A stretch of 64,000 bases of DNA from Gemmatimonadota bacterium. GTDB taxonomy: Bacteria > Gemmatimonadota > Gemmatimonadetes > Longimicrobiales > Gaopeijiaceae. The notes under the pieces were generated by a model. That model was not told where the DNA came from. It saw nothing but the letters and a program-made list of their open reading frames with translations, and made no database searches. Position 1 is the stretch's first letter. Each line of letters opens with the position of its first letter. The position numbers and the translations under genes were made by a program. Of the stretch, positions 42,712 through 52,219 are shown in pieces. The DNA lies in assembly GCA_016873995.1 (NCBI GenBank), contig VGVR01000013.1:1-64000 (forward strand), given 5' to 3'.

Positions 42712-44235
42712 CTACGAGAGCTCGACGCCGCTCCGACGCAGCACCGCGCGGACGCGCGCTTCTACGCGCTCGGCCACGACCGGCTGTTGGATATAGTCGT
42801 CCGCGCCCGCTTCGAGGAGCTCGATCTCCTCCCTAGGATCGGACGAAACCGAGAGTACGATCACCGGAAGCGACTGGGTCACCAGGGACTTGCGGACCTC
42901 GCGCAGGAGGTCGCGCCCGTTCATGTCAGAGAGGTCCGAATCCAGGAGCACCAGCGAGAAGTCGTGCACCCGCTCGTCGAGCAGCCGCTTCGCGCTCGCG
43001 CCTGTCTCCGCCTCGACGACCTGGAAGCCCATGCCGTCCAGCACACCGCGCAGGAGCGTGCGATCCTGCTCCTCGTCGTCGACGACGAGCACGGGACCCG
43101 CCGAGGAAGCCGTCTCCGAGTGCAGCGGCACGATGCCGACCACGCGCTCGATCTCCTCGATCGTGGTCAGACCCTGCGAGGCCAGGTCGAGCCCCACCTC
43201 GGCGAACGTCCGCATGCCGTCCTTCCGCGCGACCTTCAGCAGGTCGGCATCGGAGGGGTCCGACGCGAAGAACGACTTCACCGGATGGGTGAGCTCGAGC
43301 ACCTCCGCCAGGGGGATCTGGCCCTTGTAGCCAGTGCCCGCGCACGACTTGCATCCCACCGCCCCGAACGCGGGCTTCACGCCCAAGCGCTGGGCGAGCT
43401 TCACCTCCCGCGACGGCGGGTCGGCTGCCGGGTCGACCTTCTTCCTGCAGTCCTGGCAGAGCTTCCGCACCAACCGGAGCGAAATGACGGCATGGCACGA
43501 CTCCGCCAGGCGACCCGCCTCGATGCCCATGTCGCGCAGGCGGCGGAGTCCCGACACCGCGTCGGAGGTGTGCGCGGTGCCGAGCGTCTTGCGCCCGGTT
43601 ACGGCCGTGCGGATCGCGATGCGCGCGGTGCCGAGGTCGCGGATCTCGCCGGCGTGGATGACGTCGGGACTCCGGTCGAGCAATCCCTGCAGCGTCTCCG
43701 AGAACGACTTGCCAGTGGAGGAGTCGTAACGGATCTGCACCACGCCCGGCACGCGCAGCTCGATGCGCGTCTCGAGCGAGATCACGCTCAGGCGCTAGAG
43801 CGCATTCAAGCACGCATAGATGAAGCTCGTGGTGCCGGCGCGCGCGGGCCCGGTCACCAGGATGAGTCCATCGCGGCGGCGCAGCAGCTCCCGAATCTTG
43901 ACGCCTTCCGGACCGCCGAAGCCGAGATTGTCGAGCGTCGGGACTTCGTTCGGGTCGACCAGCCTGATCGAGATCAGCTCGCCCTCTGGCGTCGGCGTCT
44001 TCAACAGGTGCCCGATTCTCTCTTCGCCTTCCGGCGTCACCCCGAGAGACTGCGGCGTGGCAATCGCCCTCGCCGTGTCGATCCTTCCCGTCCTCGAAGG
44101 GATCAAGTGGTTGGGGCGCCACGGGCATCTCGGCGAGCTGAGGTAAGCAGCGGACGGCCGCCCCTTGCCGAGGGCGGCACGCAGCCGTTCTATCGTCGCT
44201 GAACCGTCTTCCTGGAGATCCGATGAGCCGTGCAT
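42712..44235 (-). pseudogene. GspE/PilB-type ATPase fused to a receiver domain, with internal amber stop
   Basis: Two in-frame pieces are separated by TAG 43797-43795 (LNAL-stop-RLSVISLETRIEL). The upstream piece has a degraded Walker A, GPARAGTTS, where GPTGSGKT is expected, so the lysine is missing. It lacks the usual N-terminal GspE domain, and its ATG at 44235 overlaps the neighbouring gene start, so the 5' end is uncertain. The second piece keeps Walker B (DVIHAGEIRDLGTA), the CxxC zinc region (CQDCRKK, CKSCAGTG) and a complete receiver domain (VLVVDDEEQDRTLL, VLLDSDLSDMNG with the phospho-acceptor Asp). Probably decayed, unless the receiver half is made alone. Confidence 0.8.
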
Positions 44236-45341
44236 GGCGAGTGGTGTTGGGCGTCTCGATCCTCGGCGTGCTGGTGGCCGCAGAGCGCAGCTTCGCACGC
44301 GCAGCGGACGAGGAGCAGTCGGCCGCACCGAGCTATCAGGTCGATCCGTTCTGGCCCGCGGTGCCGGACGGCTGGATCCTCGGACAGGTCGCGGGCGTCG
44401 CTGTGGACTCGCGTGACCACGTGTGGATCGTCCAGCGCCCGTGGTCGCTGAATTCCGACGAGGTAGCGGGCAACCCCGAAGCCGAGTGCTGCCGCCCGGC
44501 GCCCCCTGTCATGGAGTTCACGCAGGACGGCGTGTACGTGCAGGGGTGGGGCGGCGAGGGCCAGGGCTACGAGTGGCCCGCGGACGAGCACGGCATCCAC
44601 GTCGACCACGCCGACAACGTGTGGATCTCGTCGGCGGGCGGGCCGCGCCTCGGCGACCGGACCGAGAACCACCTGCTCAAGTTCACGCGTGACGGACGCT
44701 TCCTGCTCCAGATCGGGAAGCGCGGCGCCGCCCAGGGGAGCCTCGACACGCTCAACCTGAACAACGCAGCCGACATGTACGTGTATGCGCCGACCAACGA
44801 GCTCTTCGTGGCGGACGGGTACGTGAACCGCCGCGTGATCGTCTTCGACGCGAGCACCGGAGCCTACAAGCGCATGTGGGGCGCGTACGGCGAGCGACCC
44901 GACGACGACGCCCCCAACCGGCCCGTCTACGAGGGCCCGGCGGTGCGGCAGTTCAACACGGTGCACGGGATCCGCGTGTCGGACGACGGCCTCGTGTACG
45001 TAGCCGACCGCCGCAACAACCGCATGCAGATCTTCCGGATCGACGGTACCTACGTTCGCGAGGTGTTCATCGAGCGGCCTACGCGCCTGCTCGGCACTGC
45101 GTTCTCGGTGGCGTTCTCACCCGATGCGGCGCAGCGGCTTCTCTACCTTGCTGACGCCGGCAACGGGAAGGTCCACATGTTCGACCGGCAGAGTCTCCAG
45201 GAGGTCGGCTCGTTCGGGCGCATCGGGCACTACGCCGGCCAGTTCGTTTTCCTGCACAACGTCGCGGTCGACTCCGACGGGAACGTGTACACCGCTGAGG
45301 TGGGAACGGGGCGGCGGGTGCAGAAATTCGTGCGGGGGTGA
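44223..45341 (+). CDS. exported NHL-repeat beta-propeller (PAL-like) protein
   Basis: 372 residues, GGAG 5 nt before the ATG; signal/anchor at residues 5-22. NHL-type blades: GVAVDSRDHVWIVQRP, GIHVDHADNVWISSAG, LFVADGYVNRRVIVFDAS, GLVYVADRRNNRMQIFRIDG, NVAVDSDGNVYTAEVGTGRR. This layout is close to peptidyl-alpha-hydroxyglycine alpha-amidating lyase propellers, though those need specific Zn/Ca ligands that I cannot verify by eye. Followed after 6 bp by the carrier gene at 45348. It resembles the propeller at 51062. Confidence 0.85.
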   Translation: MSRAWRVVLGVSILGVLVAAERSFARAADEEQSAAPSYQVDPFWPAVPDGWILGQVAGVAVDSRDHVWIVQRPWSLNSDEVAGNPEAECCRPAPPVMEFTQDGVYVQGWGGEGQGYEWPADEHGIHVDHADNVWISSAGGPRLGDRTENHLLKFTRDGRFLLQIGKRGAAQGSLDTLNLNNAADMYVYAPTNELFVADGYVNRRVIVFDASTGAYKRMWGAYGERPDDDAPNRPVYEGPAVRQFNTVHGIRVSDDGLVYVADRRNNRMQIFRIDGTYVREVFIERPTRLLGTAFSVAFSPDAAQRLLYLADAGNGKVHMFDRQSLQEVGSFGRIGHYAGQFVFLHNVAVDSDGNVYTAEVGTGRRVQKFVRG

Positions 45342-45347
45342 GGCGTC

Positions 45348-46631
45348 GTGTCCGAACAGCTGATCTCGATTCTGGTCTTAGTCGCGGTCTTCGTGATTGC
45401 GACTGTGCTATCGGTCCACATGGGTGCCCTTGCGCTGTTCGCCACGTTCGTGGTCGGCTACTTCTTCTTCGGCGCCGATGGATACGCCGACATGATCTAC
45501 GGGTTCTTCCCCGGCGATCTGTTCGTCGTCTTGGTCGGCGTCACCTACCTGTTCGCCATCGCCAAGAACAACGGTACGATCGCCTGGCTGGTGGGTGCCG
45601 CGGTGCGCGCATCCGGTGGCCGACTCGCCCTCATTCCTTGGGCCATGTTCACGGTCGCCGGCGCGCTGACCGCGATCGGAGGCGTGGTCCCGGCGGTGGT
45701 CGCCATCATCGCTCCGATCGGCATGGCGTTCGCCCGTCGCTATTCGATCAATCCCGTGCTGATGGGTCTGTTCGTAGTCAACGGCTGTACCGCGGGAGGC
45801 TTCTCACCGCTGTCGATCTTCGGCTCGATCACGAATGCCGTCGTGAGGAGCAACGACCTACCTGGCAGCCCGAGCTTCTTGTGGGGTGCATCGATCGTGG
45901 CGAATGTGCTGCTGTCGGTCGTCGTGTTCTTCCTCTTCGGTGGCAGCAGGCTCCTCGGCCACGCCACCCGCGTATCGATGGACCCGGCTGCTGGAAGCGG
46001 GGAGCATGCCGACAGCCAACCGACGGCGACGCTCGGACGGGACGCGCTGCTCACCCTGATCGGCCTGGCCGTGCTGCTGTTCGGGGCGCTCGTCTTCGGC
46101 CTCGAGATCGGGATGATGGCGATCGCCGTCGGGGTCGTCCTCTCGATCGTCGCACCGGCAGGCGCCAAGGGCGCAGTCGAGCAGATCGCCTGGGAGACGG
46201 TCCTGCTGATCTGCGGTATCGTCACATTCGTCGGTCTGATGCAGGAGATCGACACCCCCGGATGGCTAGGGGACAACGTGGCCCAACTCGGCACCCCATT
46301 GATCGCCGCACTGCTGATCTGCTACATCGGTGGCGTCGTCTCCGCCTTCGCGTCGACGACCGGCATCCTGGGAGCGCTGATCCCGCTGGCCGTGCCGTTC
46401 CTGCTGGGCTCGGACGCGGTCGGAGCGATCGGCCTCATCACCGCGCTCGCGCTGTCTTCCTCGATCGTGGACGCCAGCCCGTTCTCCACCAGCGGCGCCC
46501 TCGTTGTCGCCAACTCGACCCCGGCCGAGCGAGACGACGTGTTCCGCACTCTGATGATGTGGGGGTTCTCGATGGTGGCTCTGGTCCCGCTGCTGACTTG
46601 GCTAGTCCTGGTCCTCCCCGGCTGGCTGTGA
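45348..46631 (+). CDS. MatC/SLC13-like dicarboxylate carrier
   Basis: 427 residues from a GTG at 45348; 11-12 membrane helices. The opening (LVLVAVFVIATVLSVHMGAL) and VPAVVAIIAPIGMAFARRYSI with NPVLMG and GFSPLSIFGSITN match dicarboxylate carrier MatC N-terminal-type and SLC13-like proteins. The two re-entrant Ser/Thr-rich regions are PLSIFGSIT and VDASPFSTSGALVVAN. Likely an inner-membrane importer of a C3-C5 dicarboxylate such as malonate, linked with the CoA-transferase that follows. The substrate is inferred from context only. Confidence 0.85.
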   Translation: MSEQLISILVLVAVFVIATVLSVHMGALALFATFVVGYFFFGADGYADMIYGFFPGDLFVVLVGVTYLFAIAKNNGTIAWLVGAAVRASGGRLALIPWAMFTVAGALTAIGGVVPAVVAIIAPIGMAFARRYSINPVLMGLFVVNGCTAGGFSPLSIFGSITNAVVRSNDLPGSPSFLWGASIVANVLLSVVVFFLFGGSRLLGHATRVSMDPAAGSGEHADSQPTATLGRDALLTLIGLAVLLFGALVFGLEIGMMAIAVGVVLSIVAPAGAKGAVEQIAWETVLLICGIVTFVGLMQEIDTPGWLGDNVAQLGTPLIAALLICYIGGVVSAFASTTGILGALIPLAVPFLLGSDAVGAIGLITALALSSSIVDASPFSTSGALVVANSTPAERDDVFRTLMMWGFSMVALVPLLTWLVLVLPGWL

Positions 46632-46683
46632 GCACACCTCGCATGCGCGATGAAGGTCGTTGGCGCCGCCCTTGGAGGCCTGC

Positions 46684-47904
46684 ATGAGCACTCGTGGCGC
46701 ACCTGGGCCGCCCCACGACCTGCCGCCGCTGGCCGGCATCAACGTGCTCGAGGTGGGCGTGTTCATGGCGGGGCCTTTTGCGGGCATGCAGCTGGCAGAC
46801 CTCGGAGCCCGGGTGATCAAGATCGAGGAGCCCGCTTCGGGGGACCCGGTTCGAGCCAGCGGACCCTTCCTGGACGGCGAGAGCTCGCCGTTCTTGCGGC
46901 TGAACCGGAACAAGGAGTCGGTCGCGCTGGACCTGAAGTCCGCGCCGGGCAAGGCGGCGTTTCTCGCGCTGGTCGAGACGGCCGACGTCGTCATCGAGAA
47001 CCTGCGGCCCGGCGCGATGGCCCGGCTCGGCCTGGACGCCGCGACGATCTCGACGGTCAATCCGCGTGTCGTCTACGCGTCGTGCTCCGGCTGGGGGCAG
47101 GATGGACCGCTGGCCTCGCTCCCTGGGCTGGACATCATGGCGCAGGCGCGGAGCGGTATCATGAGCATCACCGGCACACCGGGCGGCGACCCCGTGAAGG
47201 TCGGCGTTCCGGTCTGCGATCTGGTGTGTGGACTATACGCAGCCCTGGCCGTGACGGCTGCGTTACGCGAGCGCGACCGGACGGGGCACGGCCAAGCGAT
47301 CGACGTCTCGCTGCTCGAGGCCGGCGTCAGCCTGGGCGTTTGGGAGGCCGGCACGTACTTCGCCACTGGCGAGACCCCCGGTCCGCTGGGGTCGGCGCAC
47401 CAGGTCCAGGCGCCCTACCAAGCGTTCCGTACCGCCGATGGTTGGATCACGATCGGCGCGAATACGCACAACACCTGGTCCGCGCTCTGCCGCACGCTCG
47501 ACATGGCTTCCGAGCTCGCCGACGAGGCCTACGCCAACGCCGCTCGCCGCCACGCCCGCCGGGGCGAGCTGGCCGCCGTCGTCGAGTCTCGCACCCGCAC
47601 CCGCACCACCACAGATCTGCTGGACGCGCTCGGCAAGGCCGGCGTGCCGTGCGCGCCCATCAACGACTACGGCCAGGTCTTCAATGACGACCACCTGAAC
47701 GCTCGCCGCTTCTTCTGGGACGCCCCACACCCTACGCTCGGACCGGTCCGTCAGATCGGATCGCCGATGCGTTTTTCGCGCAGCCCCGCCGTGCGCGGCG
47801 CGGCCGGCCCGCCACTGGGTGCAGACACGAGAGCGGCGCTCCAGCGGTCACGCGTGCCAGCCGAGATCATCGACGCGGTCAGCGAGCGAGGAGAAGCGGA
47901 GTGA
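46684..47904 (+). CDS. CaiB/BaiF (class III) CoA-transferase
   Basis: 406 residues from the ATG at 46684 (GGAGG 5 nt upstream). Signatures: GINVLEVGVFMAGPFAGMQLADLGARVIKIE, RLNRNKESVALDLKS, ADVVIENLRPGAMARLGLD (the catalytic Asp region), VVYASCSGWGQDGP and DVSLLEAGVSLGVWEAG. Members move CoA between carboxylates, for example formyl-CoA or succinyl-CoA donors. It overlaps the enoyl-CoA hydratase gene by 4 bp and follows the dicarboxylate carrier, so it likely activates the imported acid. Confidence 0.93.
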   Translation: MSTRGAPGPPHDLPPLAGINVLEVGVFMAGPFAGMQLADLGARVIKIEEPASGDPVRASGPFLDGESSPFLRLNRNKESVALDLKSAPGKAAFLALVETADVVIENLRPGAMARLGLDAATISTVNPRVVYASCSGWGQDGPLASLPGLDIMAQARSGIMSITGTPGGDPVKVGVPVCDLVCGLYAALAVTAALRERDRTGHGQAIDVSLLEAGVSLGVWEAGTYFATGETPGPLGSAHQVQAPYQAFRTADGWITIGANTHNTWSALCRTLDMASELADEAYANAARRHARRGELAAVVESRTRTRTTTDLLDALGKAGVPCAPINDYGQVFNDDHLNARRFFWDAPHPTLGPVRQIGSPMRFSRSPAVRGAAGPPLGADTRAALQRSRVPAEIIDAVSERGEAE

Positions 47905-48671
47905 GCGACATCGAGGTCACCCAGGACGGCGCCGTCCTGACCGTGCTGTTCAATCGCCCCGAGGCGCGCAACGCGATGACGTTCGCGATGTACGATCGCC
48001 TCGAGGAAGCGTGCGCTCAGGCCGACGCAGACGAGTCGGTGCGAGTTCTGGTACTGCGCGGCGCGGGCGGCCAAGCGTTCGTAGCCGGCACCGACATCGC
48101 ACAGTTTCTCGATTTCACCAGCGGCGAGGATGGCGTCGCCTACGAGGCGCGCATCGAGCGCGTGGTCAACCGACTCGAGGACGTCACCGTACCGACCGTG
48201 GCTGCGGTCGAGGGCGTCTGCGTGGGTGGGGGGCTGGTACTCGCCGCCGCCTGTAAACTGCGCGTGGCAACCGAGTCGTCCCGCTTCGGCGTCCCCATCG
48301 CCCGCACGCTGGGCAACTGCCTGTCCATGAACAGCTATTCGCTCTTGATCCACCACCTGGGTCCCGGGCGAACCCTGGACATGCTCCTGCGAGCGACGAC
48401 GCTCTCGGCCGACGACGCGCATGCCGGAGGATTCGTCTACGAGGTCGTGCCCGACGGCGGGCTAGACGGGGCGCTCGCGTCGCTGGTGGAGACGTTGTCG
48501 AGCCACGCGCCGCTGAGCATGAAGGCAGCCGGCCAAGCGCTGACCCGCCTGCGCCGCGCCCACCTGCCCGACGGCGACGACCTCGTGCGCGAGGTGTTCG
48601 GCAGTGAGGACTTCCGGGCTGGCGTGTCGGCCTTCGTCAAGCGGGAAAGAGTCAGGTGGACGGGGCGCTGA
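47901..48671 (+). CDS. enoyl-CoA hydratase/isomerase family protein
   Basis: 256 residues from a GTG overlapping the CoA-transferase stop. The crotonase fold is clear: LFNRPEARNAMTFAMYDRL, the oxyanion loop AFVAGTDIAQF and VEGVCVGGGLVLAAACKLRVATESSRFG, then LGNCLSMNSYSLLIHHLGPG and AHAGGFVYEVVP. It acts on the CoA ester made by the transferase, by hydration or isomerisation. End of the three-gene operon 45348-48671. Confidence 0.93.
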   Translation: MSDIEVTQDGAVLTVLFNRPEARNAMTFAMYDRLEEACAQADADESVRVLVLRGAGGQAFVAGTDIAQFLDFTSGEDGVAYEARIERVVNRLEDVTVPTVAAVEGVCVGGGLVLAAACKLRVATESSRFGVPIARTLGNCLSMNSYSLLIHHLGPGRTLDMLLRATTLSADDAHAGGFVYEVVPDGGLDGALASLVETLSSHAPLSMKAAGQALTRLRRAHLPDGDDLVREVFGSEDFRAGVSAFVKRERVRWTGR

Positions 48672-48676
48672 ACGGG

Positions 48677-48976
48677 ATGAACGCCGAACCGCTGCTCTCG
48701 CAGGTCGCCGCCCTGCTCAAGAAGCGCCGATTGTCCGCGGTGCTCATCGGCAACGCCGCCGCGGCCCTCCAGGGCTCGCCGGTGACGACGATGGACTTGG
48801 ACTTCATGTTCCGGAAGACGCCCGGCAACCTGAAGCTCGACTTCATGAGCAAGGTGGACGGCATCCGGTCGCTCGAGTCGCTGGTCGAGCAGATCAGGCG
48901 CCAGTCGGCGCTTCCGCCCGAACGCCGAACCAACTTCCTGCGCAAGCGGCTGCCCGGGGGCGGATCGGCGCTCTAG
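48677..48976 (+). pseudogene. remnant of a nucleotidyltransferase (MNT-like) gene
   Basis: About 100 residues. The N-terminal IGNAAAALQGSPVTTMDLDFMFRK is a typical nucleotidyltransferase opening with the DxD active-site pair (DLDF). It then jumps straight to LDFMSKVDGIRSLESL, which in intact proteins lies some 40 residues later, so an internal deletion is likely. The tail ALPPERRTNFLRKRLPG is basic. It overlaps no gene but sits directly after the crotonase gene. Confidence 0.6.
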
Positions 48977-49004
48977 GTCGGTCGGCCGCGACGGGCACCG
49001 ATGG

Positions 49005-49919
49005 TCATTCGGCCACCCACACGAACGTGCCGTCGCGGTTCTCGAATTTGCCGCGACCCGGGAACGGGAAGTGCACCGCGTAGACGAGCTGGCCGCTCGC
49101 CGCCGCGGAGGCGAGCAGGGCCTTCCGGCTCTCTTGCGCCAGCGGAGCATCCCCGTCGAAAGCGATCGTCCAATCAGGCCGCTGCACCGAAATCACCGAG
49201 TGGTGCATCGTGTCGCCGATGTAGAGCAGTGAGGCCGGTCCCGAAGAGATGAGGTAGCCGGAGTGGCCGGGTGTGTGGCCCTGAATGTCCACCGCCACGA
49301 CGGTGCCAGGGACCAGATCGGCACCGGGCGCGAACGTTGCCACTCTCGGAGAGATCGTCGTCACCAACGAGGCGAGCTGCGAGTTGGCCTGCATCGCGGC
49401 CCACTCGTTGGCGGAGATGTGGATGGCGGCGTTGGGGAATGCCAACGCGCCGCCCGCCCCGGCGAGCCCATTGACGTGATCGCCGTGACTGTGGCTGATG
49501 AAGATGTCCGTCACGGCGGCTGGCTCGACGCCGGCGGTCGCCATGGATGCGGATAACATTCCGGTTGGGCCCGTGCCCGCGTCGAACAACAGCACGCGAT
49601 CCGGGGTGCGGACGATCAGTGGCTGCACGCTGAGCTGTAGAACGTCCGTGGCGAGACCCGCCGCGGTCAGCAGGGCGTCCACTTCTGCTTTCGTCTGATT
49701 GATAGCGAGCGTCCGGTTGTCGTTCGCCGGAGAGAAGGCGGCGTCTTTCAGGGACGCGGCCTGGAGTGAGCCGATGGTGAAGGGTGACGCATTCTCACCC
49801 GCGCCAAAGGCGGAGATGGCGGGTGCCGCGGCCTCGGCAGCGTCACCGGAATCGCCTGCAGGCGAACAGGCGGCGAGGTTCGCTGCGATCATCATCACTA
49901 GGGCTGTCGCGGTTCTCAT
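49005..49919 (-). CDS. lipoprotein with metallo-beta-lactamase fold
   Basis: 304 residues from the ATG at 49919; the frame runs on to 50054 but the lipobox LAAC fits only the inner start. MBL motif ISHSHGDHVNGLAG (HxHxDH), then IQGHTPGHSGYLISSG, LLYIGDTMHHSVISVQ and the final VHFPFPGRGKFENRDG. Lactonase-type enzymes (AHL lactonase-like) share this layout. It is outer-membrane or periplasm anchored. The substrate is not known. Confidence 0.88.
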   Translation of the reverse strand: MRTATALVMMIAANLAACSPAGDSGDAAEAAAPAISAFGAGENASPFTIGSLQAASLKDAAFSPANDNRTLAINQTKAEVDALLTAAGLATDVLQLSVQPLIVRTPDRVLLFDAGTGPTGMLSASMATAGVEPAAVTDIFISHSHGDHVNGLAGAGGALAFPNAAIHISANEWAAMQANSQLASLVTTISPRVATFAPGADLVPGTVVAVDIQGHTPGHSGYLISSGPASLLYIGDTMHHSVISVQRPDWTIAFDGDAPLAQESRKALLASAAASGQLVYAVHFPFPGRGKFENRDGTFVWVAE

Positions 49920-50320
49920 GGTGCCGTCTCTCGACCCGAGCGCTCGTGCGCATGGGGAACGTGGTAGAAGGACGTCGGGGGTGGTGCAGTTGGTTGGCGA
50001 CGGGAATTCTGCTGGCATCGGCACGTAGATGACAAGGCGCTCGGCGTGGCTCACCCCCGGACTCGCTCACGACAGCTGCAGCCCCCACGTCTCGGCGGGT
50101 GAGGACTCGGTGGACTCCTCCGGAACGGGCTCGAGCTGAAACTTCGCCGCGAGCGACGCCACCGCGGCCGGATCGCGGCCCGGCGTCGGCCTCGGGGCTC
50201 GGCACGCACGCCAGTCGCGCCGATCCTGGCCGGAAGGCGATGAGGGCTGCCGGCCTCTTGCTCGGCGGCTCGCGCGAGCGTCCTTTGCACCTTCCACCGA
50301 GTCGTGATGAGACTGAGCCG
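49920..50320. other. intergenic stretch with a possible gene remnant
   Basis: No intact gene. On the minus strand, 50180 to the stop at 50067 reads AAVASLAAKFQLEPVPEE and then PAETWGLQLS, which looks like the C-terminus of a soluble protein. No start and no upstream coding continuity are visible, so it is at best a remnant. The rest holds the divergent promoters of the genes at 49919 and 50321. Confidence 0.35.
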
Positions 50321-50977
50321 ATGCGCCTCCTCGTGAAGAACTTGAAGACAGTGCTGCCGATCCTGGCTGCTTTCGCCATCTGCGTGGCGGGGCTGGCCGG
50401 CCAGGAGGCGAGCCCGTCATCGCCGCACGTGACGCACCTGACGAGCTCGTTCCCCGCGGGTCCAGGGGGGCACGGTCTGGTCGTGATCGCTGCCCAGGAA
50501 GCGAACACGGTCATGATGCACGCCAACTTCGCCGCTGGGGATCCCGCGAACCTCGAGGCGATGAAGACGCATGCCGGGCACGTGCTGCACGCCCTCGACC
50601 CGCAATCCGGGAGCCAAGGACCCGGCCTCGGATTCGGGCTCGTGCCTGCTGTCGAGGCCATCGTGGAGCACCTGCAGCTCGCGAGGAGCGCCCCGGGCGC
50701 GTCCGCAGCGGTGCGGACGCAGGGGCCCGACCTCGAGGCAGCGGCGCGCGCAGTGGGCGTTCGCGCGGGGCGGATCGCGGCCCTCGCCGGACGCATCCGA
50801 GCCGCGACGACGGCAGAAGAGGCCGCCCCGCTGACCGTCGAGATGCGCACCCTCGCCTTGCAGCTGGATACCGGCGAAGGAAACGACGTGGGGGCCGGAC
50901 AAGGCGGGCTCACGCACGTCGAGGCGCAGGCCTACGAGATCCTGGTCGGCGAGGGCCTGCTCAGGGTTCTGCGATAG
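50321..50977 (+). CDS. exported helical protein of unknown function
   Basis: 218 residues from the ATG at 50321. Signal peptide ends AGLAGQE. The mature part is mostly helical with scattered His (PHVTHLTSSF, MMHANFAAGD, THAGHVLHALDP, VEHLQLARS, THVEAQAYEILVG), reminiscent of helical-bundle haem or metal proteins, but without a CxxCH site. The family is not recognised. Confidence 0.7.
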   Translation: MRLLVKNLKTVLPILAAFAICVAGLAGQEASPSSPHVTHLTSSFPAGPGGHGLVVIAAQEANTVMMHANFAAGDPANLEAMKTHAGHVLHALDPQSGSQGPGLGFGLVPAVEAIVEHLQLARSAPGASAAVRTQGPDLEAAARAVGVRAGRIAALAGRIRAATTAEEAAPLTVEMRTLALQLDTGEGNDVGAGQGGLTHVEAQAYEILVGEGLLRVLR

Positions 50978-51061
50978 GCAAGCGATGGCGGGTGGCGCTC
51001 GCGCCGCCCAGGGACCGCGCGTAAGCCAGCCCCCAGGGGAAGACCGAGTCCCGGTCGACGC

Positions 51062-52219
51062 TCAGGCGCTCGGGGCTACGCGCGGGACGTGCTTCTCCAG
51101 CATGCGGCGACGGACGACCCCTCCGTACACGTTGCCGTGCGAGTCGAACCCCACGGCCTCGGCTCCGCTGTGCGAGATGGTGGTGGACTCGAGGTCCTCG
51201 ATGAAGTGCTCCACGGTCCCGTCAACGGCGCTGCCGATGCGGATCCCCTTCTTCCAGCCAGGATTGTGGAAGTCCCAGGATTCGGAGTCGGCTACGTAGA
51301 TGCGGTCATCGGGGGAGATCGCGATCCCGCTGGGCCGACCGAACTGGTACCAGAGGTCGAGGAAGTTCCCTTCCTGATCGAAAATCTGGATGCGGTTGTT
51401 GTTGCGGTCCGCAACGAACACGCGGCCCCGGGAGTCGAGGGCGATCGAATGCGGGGTGCTGAACTCGCCGATCCCAGGTCCCGTTTTCCCCCACGACTTC
51501 AGATACGTCCCGTCCGGGGCGAACTTGGAGACGCGGGCTACGCGCGCATCCGGGCTGTTGTTGTGCCCCTCCGTGATGAAGATGCTGCCGTCCGGCGCCA
51601 CCGCGACCGCGGTCGGCTCGGTCAGCGCCGCCGGCGGATCACCCGGGGTGCCTCGTGTCCCGATCGTCCTCAGCAGCTCGCCCTGGTTCGAGAACGCGAA
51701 CACGACGTGCGCCCCCTGGTCGGCGACCCACAAGTTCCCTTCGCCGTCCATTCCGAGCCCGTGCGGGAACGTCATCATTCCCTCTCCCCAGGACCGCAGG
51801 AGCCGGCCCTCCGCGTCGAGCGCCATCATGGGCGGCTCTTGGCGCCCTTCGCACGAGTTGCCCATGCAGCGCGACAGCGCGTAGAGCGTCCCGTCGGAGC
51901 CTTCGACCATCCCTATGAACGACGGCCTCGCCTCGTAGTCGGCCGGATCGATCGGGCCGGTGGGCAGCTCGGCCCAGGGCCAGACCCTGTCGTACGGATT
52001 CGGGAGGTCGTTGACAGGAAGAACGAGGCGCTGCTCCGGATAGGCCACGCCACCGAACGTGAGCGCCTGGCCTGGCGCAACCGCCTGCACGGCGCTCGCC
52101 CCGATCGGCCCGATCTCCGGCGCACTCTCTGCGCCCGAGCAAGCGGCGAGCAGGGTCATGAGCGCGCCGGGGGTCGCTCCGTGCCTACGCGCTACCGCTA
52201 CCTCGACACGAGCCGGCAT
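51062..52219 (-). CDS. NHL-repeat beta-propeller lipoprotein
   Basis: 385 residues from the ATG at 52219, set by GGAGGAGG 6 nt upstream. Lipobox LLAAC near residue 24. Blades: GLGMDGEGNLWVADQGAHVV, AVAVAPDGSIFITEGHNN, SIALDSRGRVFVADRNNNRI, GIAISPDDRIYVADSESWDF, AVGFDSHGNVYGGVVRRR. A Cys pair (SRCMGNSCEG) probably forms a disulfide. Peptidyl-glycine-lyase-like propellers have this form, but activity is not proven. It resembles the propeller at 44223. Confidence 0.87.
   Translation of the reverse strand: MPARVEVAVARRHGATPGALMTLLAACSGAESAPEIGPIGASAVQAVAPGQALTFGGVAYPEQRLVLPVNDLPNPYDRVWPWAELPTGPIDPADYEARPSFIGMVEGSDGTLYALSRCMGNSCEGRQEPPMMALDAEGRLLRSWGEGMMTFPHGLGMDGEGNLWVADQGAHVVFAFSNQGELLRTIGTRGTPGDPPAALTEPTAVAVAPDGSIFITEGHNNSPDARVARVSKFAPDGTYLKSWGKTGPGIGEFSTPHSIALDSRGRVFVADRNNNRIQIFDQEGNFLDLWYQFGRPSGIAISPDDRIYVADSESWDFHNPGWKKGIRIGSAVDGTVEHFIEDLESTTISHSGAEAVGFDSHGNVYGGVVRRRMLEKHVPRVAPSA

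Noticed and set aside
43795-43797. TAG in the GspE-type ATPase as a pyrrolysine codon
   Set aside because: No pyl genes or PYLIS-like context are seen, other genes end in TAG, and the Walker A lysine is already lost, so decay is simpler.
41863-44202. Very long plus-strand ORF of 779 codons
   Set aside because: It is antisense to the GWxTD-like gene and the GspE-type pseudogene. Stops are rare in that frame because of high GC. Composition is Arg/His/Leu-rich and unlike protein.
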